DNA of 64,000 nt, taken from the NCBI GenBank assembly GCA_002919305.1, contig PKFB01000024.1:124001-188000 (forward strand), given 5' to 3'. Below the pieces are notes generated by a model. It saw nothing but the letters and a program-made list of their open reading frames with translations. It searched no databases and had not been told where the DNA came from. The position numbers and the translations under genes were made by a program. Source of the stretch: Actinomycetales bacterium (GTDB lineage Bacteria > Actinomycetota > Actinomycetes > Mycobacteriales > Micromonosporaceae). Each line of letters begins with the position of its first letter. Position 1 is the stretch's first letter. This document shows positions 9,702 through 18,051 of the stretch, in pieces.

Positions 9702-10448
9702 GTGTCTGAGCGGATCGCCGAGTTGGCGACCAATCTCGCCCGGGTTCGGGCTCGGATCGCCGCGGCATGCCAGGCCGCGGGTCGGGAGCGCTCGGAGATC
9801 ACGCTGGTGGCGGTCACCAAACTGTTCCCGGCCAGCGATGTGATCGCGCTTGCTCGTCTGGGCGTGACCGACATCGGTGAGAACCGCGATCAGGAAGCCG
9901 CCGCCAAGGCCGCCGAGGTGGCCGCTGCCGGGGTTGAGGTCCGGTGGCACTACATTGGCCAGCTTCAGCGCAATAAGTGCCGTTCGGTGGTCCAATACGC
10001 CGATATGGTCCATTCCGTGGACCGGTTGCCGTTGGTCGAGACGCTGGCAGCCGCCGCTGACCGGTACCGGGAACGGCCGTTGGACGTCCTCCTTCAGGTC
10101 AACCTGGACGAAGAGGTCCAGAACGCGGCCTCAGGGAACGAAGGGGCAAATGGCGCCTCCAAACGCGGCGGCGCGCCCCCTTCCGCTATACCAGAGCTGG
10201 CTGAGGCGGTAGCGGCTCAGCCGAGCCTGCGACTGCGTGGAGTGATGGCGGTAGCACCTTTGGGAGCCGACCCGGCGGTCAGTTTTCAACGGCTCGCGCA
10301 GGTGGCTCAACACTTGACTGCCATATACCCCACGGCGACCATAATCTCCGCCGGGATGAGTGGTGATCTAGAGGCCGCAATCGCCCATGGTGCGACACAC
10401 CTGAGGATCGGCAGCGGTTTGCTCGGGAAGAGACCGTCGGCGCGGTAG
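9702..10448 (+). CDS. YggS/PROSC-family PLP homeostasis protein
   Basis: This is a single-domain fold-type III PLP-binding protein that controls free pyridoxal phosphate and amino-acid pools rather than catalysing a known reaction. The PLP lysine lies in VAVTKLFPASDV, and HYIGQLQRNKCR and the C-terminal GMSGDLEAAIAHG phosphate-binding segment are present. The usual SMGMS core reads SAGMS. I chose the GTG at 9702 because AAGGAAGG precedes it by seven bases; an ATG at 9666 would add 12 unlikely residues. An insert rich in Asn, Gly and Ala near residues 145-160 is unusual. In many actinobacteria a PgeF (YfiH/YlmD) gene lies between ftsZ and this gene; here it is absent. Confidence 0.93.
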   Translation: MSERIAELATNLARVRARIAAACQAAGRERSEITLVAVTKLFPASDVIALARLGVTDIGENRDQEAAAKAAEVAAAGVEVRWHYIGQLQRNKCRSVVQYADMVHSVDRLPLVETLAAAADRYRERPLDVLLQVNLDEEVQNAASGNEGANGASKRGGAPPSAIPELAEAVAAQPSLRLRGVMAVAPLGADPAVSFQRLAQVAQHLTAIYPTATIISAGMSGDLEAAIAHGATHLRIGSGLLGKRPSAR

Positions 10449-10562
10449 CCTACCTTTCGGGGTACCGAACTACATCGGTGTGATTCCAGGCGGTAACTAT
10501 GCCCGCCGCTGGTGACGGGCAGTCAGGACACACCAGATGGCGCTACGGGAGGGAGGCACCCC

Positions 10563-11129
10563 ATGGGTGCACTGCGCAAGGCGGGTGTATGGCTCGGCCT
10601 CATCGAGGACGAGGACGACCGTCGGTACGCCGATGACCGGCGCTATGACGACTATGAGGATGACTTTGAGGAAGAAGAGCCTGTGCCGCTGACGCCGCGG
10701 GCGCGTTCCATGGAACCCCGTGGAACGGTCCGGCCACTGGGACGGGTGCCGGTCACATCACCATCCCTCACCCAGGACAACCTGGCGCTGGCGCCTCAGG
10801 TCCAACTGCGGGAGCGGGCGGTAGCGCCTGAGGAGGAGCAGCAACAGCAGGCGTACCGGATCACCACGCTTCACCCGACCACCTATAACGAGGCGCGGAC
10901 GATCGGGGAACATTTCCGTGAAGGCGTACCGGTGATCATGAACCTGTCGGAGATGGAAGAAGCAGACGCAAAACGCCTGGTTGACTTCGCGGCCGGCCTC
11001 GCGTTCGGTCTGCGGGGTACCATCGAGCGCGTCACCAACCGTGTGTTCCTGCTCTCACCGGCCAATGTCCAGGTGACCGCGGAGGACAAGGCGCGGATCG
11101 CCGAGGGCGGGTTTTTCAACCAGAGCTGA
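10563..11129 (+). CDS. sepF: SepF, FtsZ membrane anchor and bundler
   Basis: SepF tethers FtsZ to the membrane and bundles filaments; it is essential in actinobacteria, which lack FtsA. The 188-residue protein starts with the amphipathic [13 protein letters not shown] helix, followed by an acidic, disordered linker rich in Asp/Glu/Tyr. The C-terminal SepF domain runs from [21 protein letters not shown] through LLSPANVQV. The ATG at 10563 follows a strong GGGAGGGAGG; the upstream ATG at 10512 lacks support. Position before yggT and divIVA is the standard actinobacterial order. Confidence 0.95.
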   Translation: MGALRKAGVWLGLIEDEDDRRYADDRRYDDYEDDFEEEEPVPLTPRARSMEPRGTVRPLGRVPVTSPSLTQDNLALAPQVQLRERAVAPEEEQQQQAYRITTLHPTTYNEARTIGEHFREGVPVIMNLSEMEEADAKRLVDFAAGLAFGLRGTIERVTNRVFLLSPANVQVTAEDKARIAEGGFFNQS

Positions 11130-11147
11130 AACGAGGGCAAACGACCG

Positions 11148-11441
11148 GTGAACGTCGTCTGGCAGGTCGCTTACCTGGTCCTCTATGTCTTCATGATCCT
11201 ACTCCTGTCCCGTTTGGTCATGGAGTATGTCCTGATTTTCGCCCGTCGCTGGCAGCCTGGGCGTGGGTCGGCGGCGGCCATGGAGGTCGTATGGAGTGTC
11301 ACGGACCCGCCCTTGAAAGCGTTGAGGCGGGTGATCCCGCCACTTCGGATTGGTACCGTGAGTTTGGACCTGGCCTTCCTGGTGTTGCTGGTTATCGTGT
11401 ACCTGCTGAATGACGTAGTGAATAACCAGATCCAGCCCTAG
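11148..11441 (+). CDS. YggT-family membrane protein
   Basis: This is a small 97-residue membrane protein with two hydrophobic stretches (about residues 5-28 and 74-92) separated by a basic loop containing the conserved [15 protein letters not shown] segment. YggT proteins lie between sepF and divIVA in actinobacteria and are linked to division or osmotic homeostasis, but no biochemical role is established. The GTG start is 18 bases after the sepF stop behind GAGGGCAAACG, so it is probably co-transcribed with sepF. Confidence 0.9.
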   Translation: MNVVWQVAYLVLYVFMILLLSRLVMEYVLIFARRWQPGRGSAAAMEVVWSVTDPPLKALRRVIPPLRIGTVSLDLAFLVLLVIVYLLNDVVNNQIQP

Positions 11442-11508
11442 AGACCTAGGTCTAGATCACGACACCCGTGGTTGGGCATCAGCGCCTAAGTTGTTAGGCG
11501 ATGGTGTC
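11442..11508 (+). promoter_or_regulatory. Structured leader before divIVA
   Basis: Directly after yggT is a perfect 12-bp palindrome AGACCTAGGTCT (11442-11453), within which and beside which three CTAG tetramers fall in 18 bases (11438, 11446, 11452). Next is a nested structure: outer arms GACACC (11461-11466) and GGTGTC (11503-11508) enclose a perfect hairpin CGCCTAA/TTAGGCG (11483-11489 and 11494-11500). The divIVA ATG is 46 bases further on. It could end yggT transcripts, regulate divIVA, or both; I cannot tell which. Confidence 0.5.
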
Positions 11509-11553
11509 CAGGCAGCGTGCATACGCAGCCGCAAGCTGACCCGAGGAGTTTCG

Positions 11554-12366
11554 ATGCCGTTAACCCCGGCCGACGTCCACAACGTCGCCTTCAAGAAGCC
11601 CCCTATCGGCAAACGGGGCTATGACGAGGAGGAGGTCGACGCTTTTCTCGACGAGGTCGAGCGGGAACTCGCGCGTCTGATCGAGGAGAACAGCGACCTC
11701 CGCGCCCAACTCGAACGTATCCGCGCAAGTGGCGGCGTGGCTCAGGGTGCTGACCCACGGCTCATTGCTGAGCACGCCGAACTGCAGTCTCAGGTGGAGC
11801 GCCTCCAACGGGAGAAGGCCGCCGCCGAGCAGGCGATACGCCAACTCCAGGAGGAGCTCGAGGCTCTCCGCGCTAGCAGTGCATCAGGCGGTGGAGGCGA
11901 TGAGCAGCAGGCCCTGCGGGTGCTGATGCTGGCTCAGCGTACCGCCGATGATCACGTGGCTGACGCACGCCGCGAAGCCGACAAGTTGCTCGCGGACGCT
12001 CGGGCCAAGGCCGAGGAAGTGACCCGTGAGGCACGTAACAAGGCCGAGGCGCTGGAGCGGGACGCGCGGCAACGTCACCAGGAAGCGATGGGCGGCCTGG
12101 AGACGAAGCGTGCGGCGCTGCAGAAGCACATTGAGGAGCTCAAGGCGTTCGAGCGGGAGTACCGCACCCGACTCAAGGCCTTCCTGGAGAGCCAGCTGCG
12201 TGACTTGCACGGACGCGGTGAGGGCATCGAGGCAGAACTAAGCCGCAACGGAGAGGTTGACCGTGGCACCAGCGCATCCGGTAGCCTGGCCGGCGCGGGT
12301 CTTGGCTCCTACTCCGGCGGACGTAGCCTCGGTATGGGGCAGACGGACGGGACCGGTACTCGCTGA
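11554..12366 (+). CDS. divIVA: DivIVA/Wag31 polar growth scaffold
   Basis: DivIVA binds curved membrane at poles and septa and directs peptidoglycan synthesis in actinobacteria. The 270 residues open with the DivIVA N-terminal signature [20 protein letters not shown] and [19 protein letters not shown]. Two long coiled-coil regions follow (about residues 30-110 and 130-220), separated by a Ser/Gly-rich linker. The tail is Gly/Ser-rich. I chose the ATG at 11554 because GAGGAG precedes it and the DivIVA domain begins there. Upstream lies the structured leader at 11442-11508. Confidence 0.96.
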   Translation: MPLTPADVHNVAFKKPPIGKRGYDEEEVDAFLDEVERELARLIEENSDLRAQLERIRASGGVAQGADPRLIAEHAELQSQVERLQREKAAAEQAIRQLQEELEALRASSASGGGGDEQQALRVLMLAQRTADDHVADARREADKLLADARAKAEEVTREARNKAEALERDARQRHQEAMGGLETKRAALQKHIEELKAFEREYRTRLKAFLESQLRDLHGRGEGIEAELSRNGEVDRGTSASGSLAGAGLGSYSGGRSLGMGQTDGTGTR

Positions 12367-12459
12367 GGTGACGATCATGGGTCGTCACCTGTTGGGTGAA
12401 ACCTGTGATCGTTCGTGCTCGGGAGTGCCCCGCGCACGTACGTGCGGGGGTGAGTCCTA

Positions 12460-13350
12460 GTGATCGTCGGTAGCCTGCTGCTGCTCTTGGTATCGGCGGG
12501 CTTGCTCGGTGGCGGTCTCGTCGCTGACTCGAACGCCCTGTTCGCCGGGTCAATAGGCACAAGCCTGTTGGCCGGCGTGGTGCTTTACGCCGGGGCGCGG
12601 CAGTCCACTGTCGCGCTCGGCGAGCGCCGTGCGGGGGTGCCTGCGAGGTCTCGTGCTGGGACTCGCAGGCGCCATGGTTCTTCGGCAGAGAGACAGTCGC
12701 GTTCGGGTGCCGCGCAGACCGCGGTCATTCCAGCGGTTGAGGTGGACGCCAATGAGGTGGACACCGAAGACCGACGGAGTGCAGGTCAGCGCGCCGCTCC
12801 ACCCCCCTACTCCGAGAGCTCCTCCACCCATCCCGGCCGCCCTCAGGACCGCGAGGGTGCGCCTCAACACCACGCGTCCGCCCCTGCGGGCTATCCGTCC
12901 GATGCCCGCAAGTACGAGGGCTCCATCTACCGCAGCGGGAATGCCGGGGCTATTTACTATGCGCAGAGCGAACAGGACGTTGATGCCCCGACCGCCGACA
13001 CCGTGGAGCACCGGGCGGAGCGGCCGTTGGAGGAGGAGAGTGCTCCAAACACCACACGCTACGAGGCAGCGGTGGCTGACTCCGCGGTTGATGACGCCCA
13101 GGACCTCGGCGAGGATGAAGATCCGCCGGATGAGCCCAAAGCCCAACCGACCCCACCCGCGGTGCAGGCGCGGGTAGCGCAGCTCACCACTGACGTCATC
13201 GTGGTGGATGGCCGTCCGCGCTACCATCTGGCCAATTGTGTGCATCTGATCGGTCGGGAGGCCGAGCCCCTTCCGGTCAACGAGGCCATCGAACTGGGGT
13301 TCACTCCATGCTCCCTGTGTGACCCGGACACCACCCTGCTCGCGGAGTGA
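12460..13350 (+). CDS. Membrane protein with C-terminal Cys/His metal-site-like domain
   Basis: The 296-residue protein has two N-terminal membrane helices (about residues 2-20 and 27-46), a long hydrophilic, low-complexity middle rich in Ala/Pro/Glu/Ser, and a compact C-terminal domain starting VIVVDGRPRYHLANC. That domain carries His256, Cys260, His262, Cys284 and Cys287 in an H-x3-C-x-H-x21-C-x2-C array, which looks like a zinc or other metal site. I recall such proteins beside divIVA in other actinomycetes, but no function is known to me. The GTG start follows GGGGGTGAG. The middle varies freely in composition, so only the ends look constrained. Confidence 0.8.
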   Translation: MIVGSLLLLLVSAGLLGGGLVADSNALFAGSIGTSLLAGVVLYAGARQSTVALGERRAGVPARSRAGTRRRHGSSAERQSRSGAAQTAVIPAVEVDANEVDTEDRRSAGQRAAPPPYSESSSTHPGRPQDREGAPQHHASAPAGYPSDARKYEGSIYRSGNAGAIYYAQSEQDVDAPTADTVEHRAERPLEEESAPNTTRYEAAVADSAVDDAQDLGEDEDPPDEPKAQPTPPAVQARVAQLTTDVIVVDGRPRYHLANCVHLIGREAEPLPVNEAIELGFTPCSLCDPDTTLLAE

Positions 13351-13377
13351 CCGGAGGAAGGACGAGGGAGCCCGGTC

Positions 13378-13665
13378 ATGTCGACACTCACCATCCCGGT
13401 ACGGGTACGCCCCGGTGCCTCACGCACCAAGGTGGGCGGAAGCTATGACGGCCCGTATGGGCCCGCCCTCGTGGTGAGTGTCACAGCACCCCCTGTGGAC
13501 GGGCGGGCAACCGAGGCGGTGATCCAGGCGCTGGCGAAAGCGCTGGGAGTACGTCCTCGATCCCTGACCTTGAAGATTGGAGCGACCAGCCGGGACAAAG
13601 TGTTCACCTTGAGTGAACCCTCCGCAGAGGTAGAGGCCCGGCTGGCCGCCCTTCGTGATTCCTGA
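13378..13665 (+). CDS. DUF167/YggU-family small protein
   Basis: This is a 95-residue DUF167 protein, with RVRPGASRTKVGG at the start, VSVTAPPVDGRATEAVIQALAKALGV in the middle and LKIGATSRDKVFTL near the end. The family fold is known but its role is not. It starts 27 bases after the preceding membrane protein, behind a GGAGGAAGGACGAGGGAG purine stretch, so the two are likely one transcript. Confidence 0.88.
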   Translation: MSTLTIPVRVRPGASRTKVGGSYDGPYGPALVVSVTAPPVDGRATEAVIQALAKALGVRPRSLTLKIGATSRDKVFTLSEPSAEVEARLAALRDS

Positions 13666-14007
13666 CGCCACACTTAACCACGTCACACGACACCGCGGGC
13701 CTTCGCGCTCCTTCGCGCGGGACAGTCAACCGATCATTGAACGGGCGATAGCACATTCATACGGACGAGGCTTTTCGTCGAGAAACCGAGCAACTTTTCA
13801 GTACCCTCCCGCGCTTTGAGGCGTTTTCCATGAAGTACCCGCGTAAACATGAGATCCTCACTTGAGGCAACCCTGAAACTTGTCAGGTTCCTGACCCGTG
13901 GCGTCACAGCGTGGTGCGTTGTCGTCGAGCGATCGGGTACGTATCCTTATCCATTCCGGAGTGCGTGGTGTCAGACCACGCGCCCGTTTTGCATGTAGGG
14001 AGCCGCG
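13666..14007. other. 342-base gap with promoter and leader hairpin
   Basis: No gene is visible. The left part holds short GC hairpins (CTTCGCGC appears twice near 13700) and a lower-GC stretch around 13740-13870. At 13882-13895 GTCAGG-TT-CCTGAC forms a compact inverted repeat that could compete with CCTGA at about 13872. The right part contains the promoter and leader hairpin described separately for the zinc-finger gene at 14008. Confidence 0.6.
13919..13990 (+). promoter_or_regulatory. Promoter and attenuator-like hairpin before the DksA-type gene
   Basis: TTGTCG (13919-13924) and TATCCT (13942-13947) are separated by 17 bases and resemble a housekeeping-sigma promoter. The predicted transcript would start near 13954 and almost at once form GCGTGGT (13963-13969) with ACCACGC (13975-13981) and loop GTCAG, extendable by two pairs. 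TTTT follows at 13987-13990. The ribosome site TAGGGAG comes next, so the hairpin lies in a short leader and could act as an attenuator. Confidence 0.5.
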
Positions 14008-14556
14008 ATGGCCGAGCGGACAAGTGCAGCGCAAAAGGCCACAACCGGGGCCGGAACAACGCGCACGCCAACGGGACAGTCAGGGAAATCCGCTCAGTCG
14101 GGTAAGCGGCCAGACACGTCAGCCGCGAGAAAATCAGCGGCCGTTGGCAAGGGGGAGAGGACCATCACCAAGTCAACCCAGGCGAAGTCGACTCGAACGA
14201 CCGCCGATGCCGCGCAGGTCAGAGCGGCTCTGGAAGAACGTCTGGCCGAGTTGCGTGCCGAGTATGAGCAGACGGTGGCCGACATCGCCGATCTTCAGCG
14301 GGATCGGCTCACCGACTCCGCGGGGGACGATCAGGCCGATACCGGCACCAAGACATTTGAACGGGAGCAAGAAATCTCCCTCGCCAATGGAATCCTGGAG
14401 CGGGTTAACCAGGTAGAACGAGCGTTGGAGCGGTTGGACGAGGGAAACTACGGGATGTGTGAGCGCTGCGGGAACCCCATTCCGGTGGAGCGACTCGCGG
14501 CCTTCCCCTCGGCGACCCTGTGTGTCGGCTGCAAGCAGTTGGAGGAACGGCGCTGA
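14008..14556 (+). CDS. DksA/TraR-family C4 zinc-finger protein
   Basis: The 182-residue protein ends with the DksA/TraR zinc finger CERCGNPI...LCVGCK, preceded by a coiled-coil region ERLAELRAEYEQTVADIADLQRD and the GILERVNQVERALERLDEGNYGMC helix. This family binds in the RNA polymerase secondary channel and changes promoter response, sometimes with ppGpp. The first 70 residues are low-complexity Lys/Ala/Thr/Ser, typical of actinobacterial versions and probably disordered. The ATG at 14008 follows TAGGGAG. Its 3' end overlaps the likely start of lspA. Confidence 0.88.
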   Translation: MAERTSAAQKATTGAGTTRTPTGQSGKSAQSGKRPDTSAARKSAAVGKGERTITKSTQAKSTRTTADAAQVRAALEERLAELRAEYEQTVADIADLQRDRLTDSAGDDQADTGTKTFEREQEISLANGILERVNQVERALERLDEGNYGMCERCGNPIPVERLAAFPSATLCVGCKQLEERR

Positions 14557-15146
14557 ACTCGGCACAGAGCGAGGATCATCCGATATCGGTCCAGCGACGT
14601 CCAGACGGGCAGCGGTCCGCGGTCACCATGCTCGCGGTGACCGCGGCCGTGGTTCTGCTGGTGGATATCGTCACCAAACTGATCGCGGTCGCGGCGCTGC
14701 AGGACCAACCGCCGGTGCGGTTACTGGGAGGGGCTCTCTACCTCACTTTGGTCCGGAACACCGGCGCCGCGTTTGGACTCGGCAACGGGTACACCGTGGT
14801 CATCACCCTGATCGCGATCGCGGTGACCGTGGTCATCATCCGGTTCGCGCGTCAGCTGGGGTCCCGCCCGTGGGGGATCGCGTTGGGGCTGATCCTGGGC
14901 GGGGCGCTTGGGAACCTGATCGACCGGGTGTTCCGGGACCCGGCGCCTTTTCGAGGCGCGGTGATCGACTTTCTCAGCCTGTTCGATGACTCTGGCGACG
15001 TATGGCCGGTGTTCAACATCGCCGACGCCTGCCTGGTAGTCGGCGTGCTGCTGGCGGTGGTGTTGGAGCTGACCGGTCGACGCCTCGACGGTACGCGGGT
15101 GGGACACTCGGAGCGTGACGAGACCTCAAAGCCCCAACACGGGTGA
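14520..15146 (+). CDS. lspA: LspA, lipoprotein signal peptidase II
   Basis: LspA is the inner-membrane aspartic peptidase that removes signal peptides from prolipoproteins. Four hydrophobic segments and the conserved motifs are visible: [22 protein letters not shown] with one catalytic Asp, and [11 protein letters not shown] with the other. The start is not settled. The GTG given here lies 37 bases inside the preceding gene and lacks a ribosome site. A CTG at 14553, overlapping the upstream TGA as CTGA, follows GGAGGAA at ideal spacing and may be the true start. An ATG at 14628 would begin at the first helix. Peptidase identity does not depend on this choice. Confidence 0.93.
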   Translation: MCRLQAVGGTALNSAQSEDHPISVQRRPDGQRSAVTMLAVTAAVVLLVDIVTKLIAVAALQDQPPVRLLGGALYLTLVRNTGAAFGLGNGYTVVITLIAIAVTVVIIRFARQLGSRPWGIALGLILGGALGNLIDRVFRDPAPFRGAVIDFLSLFDDSGDVWPVFNIADACLVVGVLLAVVLELTGRRLDGTRVGHSERDETSKPQHG

Positions 15147-16077
15147 GTACCGGGCCCTACCGGTGCCGGATGGTCTGGACGGCCAACGACTCGACCAGGT
15201 GATCTCCCGGTTGTTCGGGTTGTCCCGTACCGCGGCGGCCGCCCTCGTGGAGGAGGGTGAGGTCCGGGTCGACGGAGTGGTCAGGCCGAAATCCGAGCGA
15301 ACCAAGGCCGGAGCCTGGCTGGAGGTTACTCTGCCCCCGCCCCCCGCCCCGGTTTCTCCGGAGACCGCGATCCCGCGTCCGGTGCCGGGGCTGCGGGTGC
15401 TGTACAGCGACGACGACATCGTCGTGGTGGATAAGCCGGTGGGGGTGGCGGCGCACCCCAGCCCAGGGTGGGATGGCCCAACCGTGACCGCGGGACTGGC
15501 CGCTATGGGGCAGACCATCGCGACCAGCGGAGCCCCTGAACGACAGGGCGTGGTGCACCGGTTGGACGTGGGCACCACCGGAGTCATGGTGCTCGCCAAG
15601 AGCGAAATGGCGTACAGCCTGCTCAAGCGCGCCTTCCGGGAACGTACCGTGGACAAGCGGTACCACGCCGTGGTGCAGGGCCACCCGGACCCGTTGCGGG
15701 GAACGATAGACGCGCCGATCGGCCGCCATCCCACCCATGACTACAAGTGGGCGGTCGTCTCCGGCGGTAAACCCAGCATCACCCACTACAACACCCTGGA
15801 GGCGTTCCCCGCGGCTAGCCTGGTGGATGTGCGCCTGGAGACCGGGCGTACCCATCAGATCCGGGTGCATTTCGCCGCGTTACGCCACCCGTGTGTGGGT
15901 GACCTGACCTACGGCGCCGATCCCACCCTCGCTGCTCGGCTGGGGCTCACCCGACAGTGGTTACACGCCTACTCCTTGGGCTTCACCCACCCCAGCACCG
16001 GCAAGTACGTAGAGTTCCGCAGCGACTATCCAGACGATCTGGCGAACTCCCTGCGGATTTTGCGAGGGGAAGCCTAG
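15115..16077 (+). CDS. RluA/RluD-family pseudouridine synthase
   Basis: This is an RNA pseudouridine synthase of the RluA family, probably acting on 23S rRNA like RluD; the target is not readable from sequence. The N-terminal S4 domain ([29 protein letters not shown]) is followed by the catalytic domain with [19 protein letters not shown], where the Asp of HRLD is the nucleophile, and the [11 protein letters not shown] motif. The 320 residues are of normal length. The GTG start lies inside the 3' end of lspA, overlapping by 32 bases. The lspA-rluD pair is conserved in many Gram-positives. Confidence 0.93.
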   Translation: MTRPQSPNTGEYRALPVPDGLDGQRLDQVISRLFGLSRTAAAALVEEGEVRVDGVVRPKSERTKAGAWLEVTLPPPPAPVSPETAIPRPVPGLRVLYSDDDIVVVDKPVGVAAHPSPGWDGPTVTAGLAAMGQTIATSGAPERQGVVHRLDVGTTGVMVLAKSEMAYSLLKRAFRERTVDKRYHAVVQGHPDPLRGTIDAPIGRHPTHDYKWAVVSGGKPSITHYNTLEAFPAASLVDVRLETGRTHQIRVHFAALRHPCVGDLTYGADPTLAARLGLTRQWLHAYSLGFTHPSTGKYVEFRSDYPDDLANSLRILRGEA

Positions 16078-16270
16078 GGGTTCCCGATCTGCCGTCCTGG
16101 CCGGATCGCTGCCGTCTGTCACCCATGGCTGACACGACCGAGCGGTCCGGCCACGCTCCTGCCTGGCCTCTGAACATACGGGGTGTACGCTCGTGTACCG
16201 CTGCCTGCGAATCCCTCCGCAATCGTCCCGATCGGCGTCACCGCGCTCTCCCGCCGAGGCGAGCGCCGGA

Positions 16271-16513
16271 ATGAATGATCTGGCCGATCAGCATGACGGG
16301 TGGACGGAGCGGCTGTGGGAGCAGGCCGTCCGGCTGACTGACCCCAGTGACCTGGAACAGGAGCAGCGTGCTGCCTTCAAACAGGACACGCGGACCGCGG
16401 TTGAAGCCGTGGGGTATCAGAGCCAGTGTGCAGGTTGGGTTCCTAGCGCCGCTTTCCAGGCCATGGGCGAGGTCGTCGGTGAATTCGGCCACACTTTCCC
16501 GGTACCTTCTTAG
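16271..16513 (+). CDS. Small hypothetical protein
   Basis: An 80-residue reading frame with an ATG behind CCGAGGCGAGCGCC. It is acidic at the start (MNDLADQHDGW) and rich in Gln, Ala and Glu, with one Cys and no membrane segment or known motif. I do not recognise it. It stands alone between the pseudouridine synthase and the ParA-like gene, on the same strand. It could be a real small gene or a chance frame, because long frames are common at this GC content. Confidence 0.4.
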   Translation: MNDLADQHDGWTERLWEQAVRLTDPSDLEQEQRAAFKQDTRTAVEAVGYQSQCAGWVPSAAFQAMGEVVGEFGHTFPVPS

Positions 16514-16764
16514 GTGCCCTCAAGTGGCCGTTTCCAAGGCGGCTTCCGCTTTTGCTGATGGCGGCGGCCGGCGTGTTCTTCAGGCTTGCGAGCGGTTCCA
16601 TGAGTGACGACAGGATTTACGCGCAATACCGGACAAAAAGCGTGTGAGACCGGAAGACACGCCGAGAGGTCGGGGATGTTTTAAGCCCAGGAGGGATCCG
16701 GCACTGTGGGAATCGGCCAAGGGTCCGTAGCCTGTTCGCAGCAGGTCTTCGGCGGGAGGCGATC

Positions 16765-17871
16765 ATGGAGCGCACCAGATCCGGTGAGTACCCAACCGCC
16801 GGAAACGGCGTGCGCCGAAATGGTGGGTTCGCCCCTGTCGCCAATGACTTCGGGGAGGCCAGCCGAATCATGACCCGTACGGAGGTGGTAGGCGTGGCGC
16901 CGGTCAGCGGTGCGCCCGTCGGTGATGGTCGGATGGGACCGCCAGCCCACGGCGGTCCAGCCCGAGCCGCCGTGCCGTATCCCGGTGCGCCGCACGTGGC
17001 CGCGGCGGTCGATCCCCGGGTGAGGGGGGTGGCCGATCCTGGTACCCGGACGGCGCCCCCGGCCAATCCGGTCGACGCGTTGATCGCCACGCTGCGCAGG
17101 GATCTGGGACGGTCCAGGGTTCTGGCGTTCGTTAATCCCAAAGGTGGTGTGCACAAGACGACGGCCTGCGTGCTGACCGCGGCGACCCTGGGCAGCGCGC
17201 GTGGACGCGGAGTGCTGGCCTGGGACGATAACGAGCTGCGCGGCACATTGGGGCTTCGCGCCGGGACCGCGCGGCACGCCCGGACGATCCGGCACTTGGT
17301 TAAAGATCTGGATGAGGTGGAGGCATCCGGGATCCACCTCGCTGAACGACTGGATGAATACCTGCGGTATTCGGCGGACGGCTCTTTCGATGTGCTCTCC
17401 GGCGATGAGGATCCGCGGGTTGCACGTAAGCTCGATCCGCAGACCGTGCGGCGAGTGCTCAATCTGCTGACGCGTACTCACGACATTGTTTGCGTCGATA
17501 CCGGTAACAATGTTGAGAGCCCGAACTGGAAGACCATCATTCAGGCTTCCGACCAGCTTGTGGTGACAACGGTGCCGCGGGAGGACGCTGCTTTCTCCGC
17601 GGACTGGATGCTGGATCTTCTGATTGAGGAAGGGCTTGGGCATATGGTCAGTGAGGCGGTGACATTGATCAGTTGCCCAACGCCTAACCGCACTCAGTTG
17701 CATGACGATCTTGTGGCGCATTTCTCGATGCGAACCAGGGCCGTTGTGGTCGTGCCTTATGACCCGGCTTTGGAACCCGGTTCGATGATCGAGTATTCGG
17801 CTCTGCAGCCGGCGACCCGGATGGCCTGGTTGCGGGCGGCCGCCACATGTATCGAACGCTTCACGCAGTAG
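16765..17871 (+). CDS. ParA/MinD-like P-loop ATPase
   Basis: This is a 368-residue deviant-Walker-A ATPase. After about 90 disordered Pro/Ala/Gly-rich residues comes LAFVNPKGGVHKTTACVLTA. The pattern KGGxxKT is kept, but the usual glycine before the second lysine is histidine. Further motifs are WDDNELRGTLGLR and DIVCVDTGNNVESPNWKTII. ParA/MinD enzymes position chromosomes, plasmids or cell-envelope machinery; no ParB partner is nearby, so chromosome partitioning is not supported. The ATG follows GGCGGGAGG at good spacing. A strong 15-bp hairpin follows the gene. Confidence 0.82.
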   Translation: MERTRSGEYPTAGNGVRRNGGFAPVANDFGEASRIMTRTEVVGVAPVSGAPVGDGRMGPPAHGGPARAAVPYPGAPHVAAAVDPRVRGVADPGTRTAPPANPVDALIATLRRDLGRSRVLAFVNPKGGVHKTTACVLTAATLGSARGRGVLAWDDNELRGTLGLRAGTARHARTIRHLVKDLDEVEASGIHLAERLDEYLRYSADGSFDVLSGDEDPRVARKLDPQTVRRVLNLLTRTHDIVCVDTGNNVESPNWKTIIQASDQLVVTTVPREDAAFSADWMLDLLIEEGLGHMVSEAVTLISCPTPNRTQLHDDLVAHFSMRTRAVVVVPYDPALEPGSMIEYSALQPATRMAWLRAAATCIERFTQ

Positions 17872-17944
17872 GTGCCTGCCCGGGGGTGGGGGAGCGACTC
17901 ACAGTCGCGTACACCAGGACCGCTCTGTTCCCGTCACCTGCGTG

Positions 17945-17979
17945 GATTCAGGGGTACGCGGGATGCGTACCCCTGAATC
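17945..17979. terminator. Perfect 15-bp inverted repeat after the ParA-like gene
   Basis: GATTCAGGGGTACGC (17945-17959) pairs perfectly with its reverse complement at 17965-17979 across a five-base GGGAT loop. There is no T-tract; a smaller GTTG/CAAC hairpin follows. Its place 74 bases after the ParA-like stop and 72 bases before dnaE suits a transcription terminator. Confidence 0.75.
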
Positions 17980-18051
17980 GTTGTCGCGCAACGACTCTGG
18001 GTGGGAGTGGTGACCGAGAGGAGCAGCCCACGGGTACTAGGCTGATCATCC

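Noticed and set aside
17141-17164. Broken Walker A in the ParA-like protein (His before the second Lys)
   Set aside because: The deviant Walker A pattern KGGxxK[ST] allows any residue there, so the histidine does not show loss of ATP binding.
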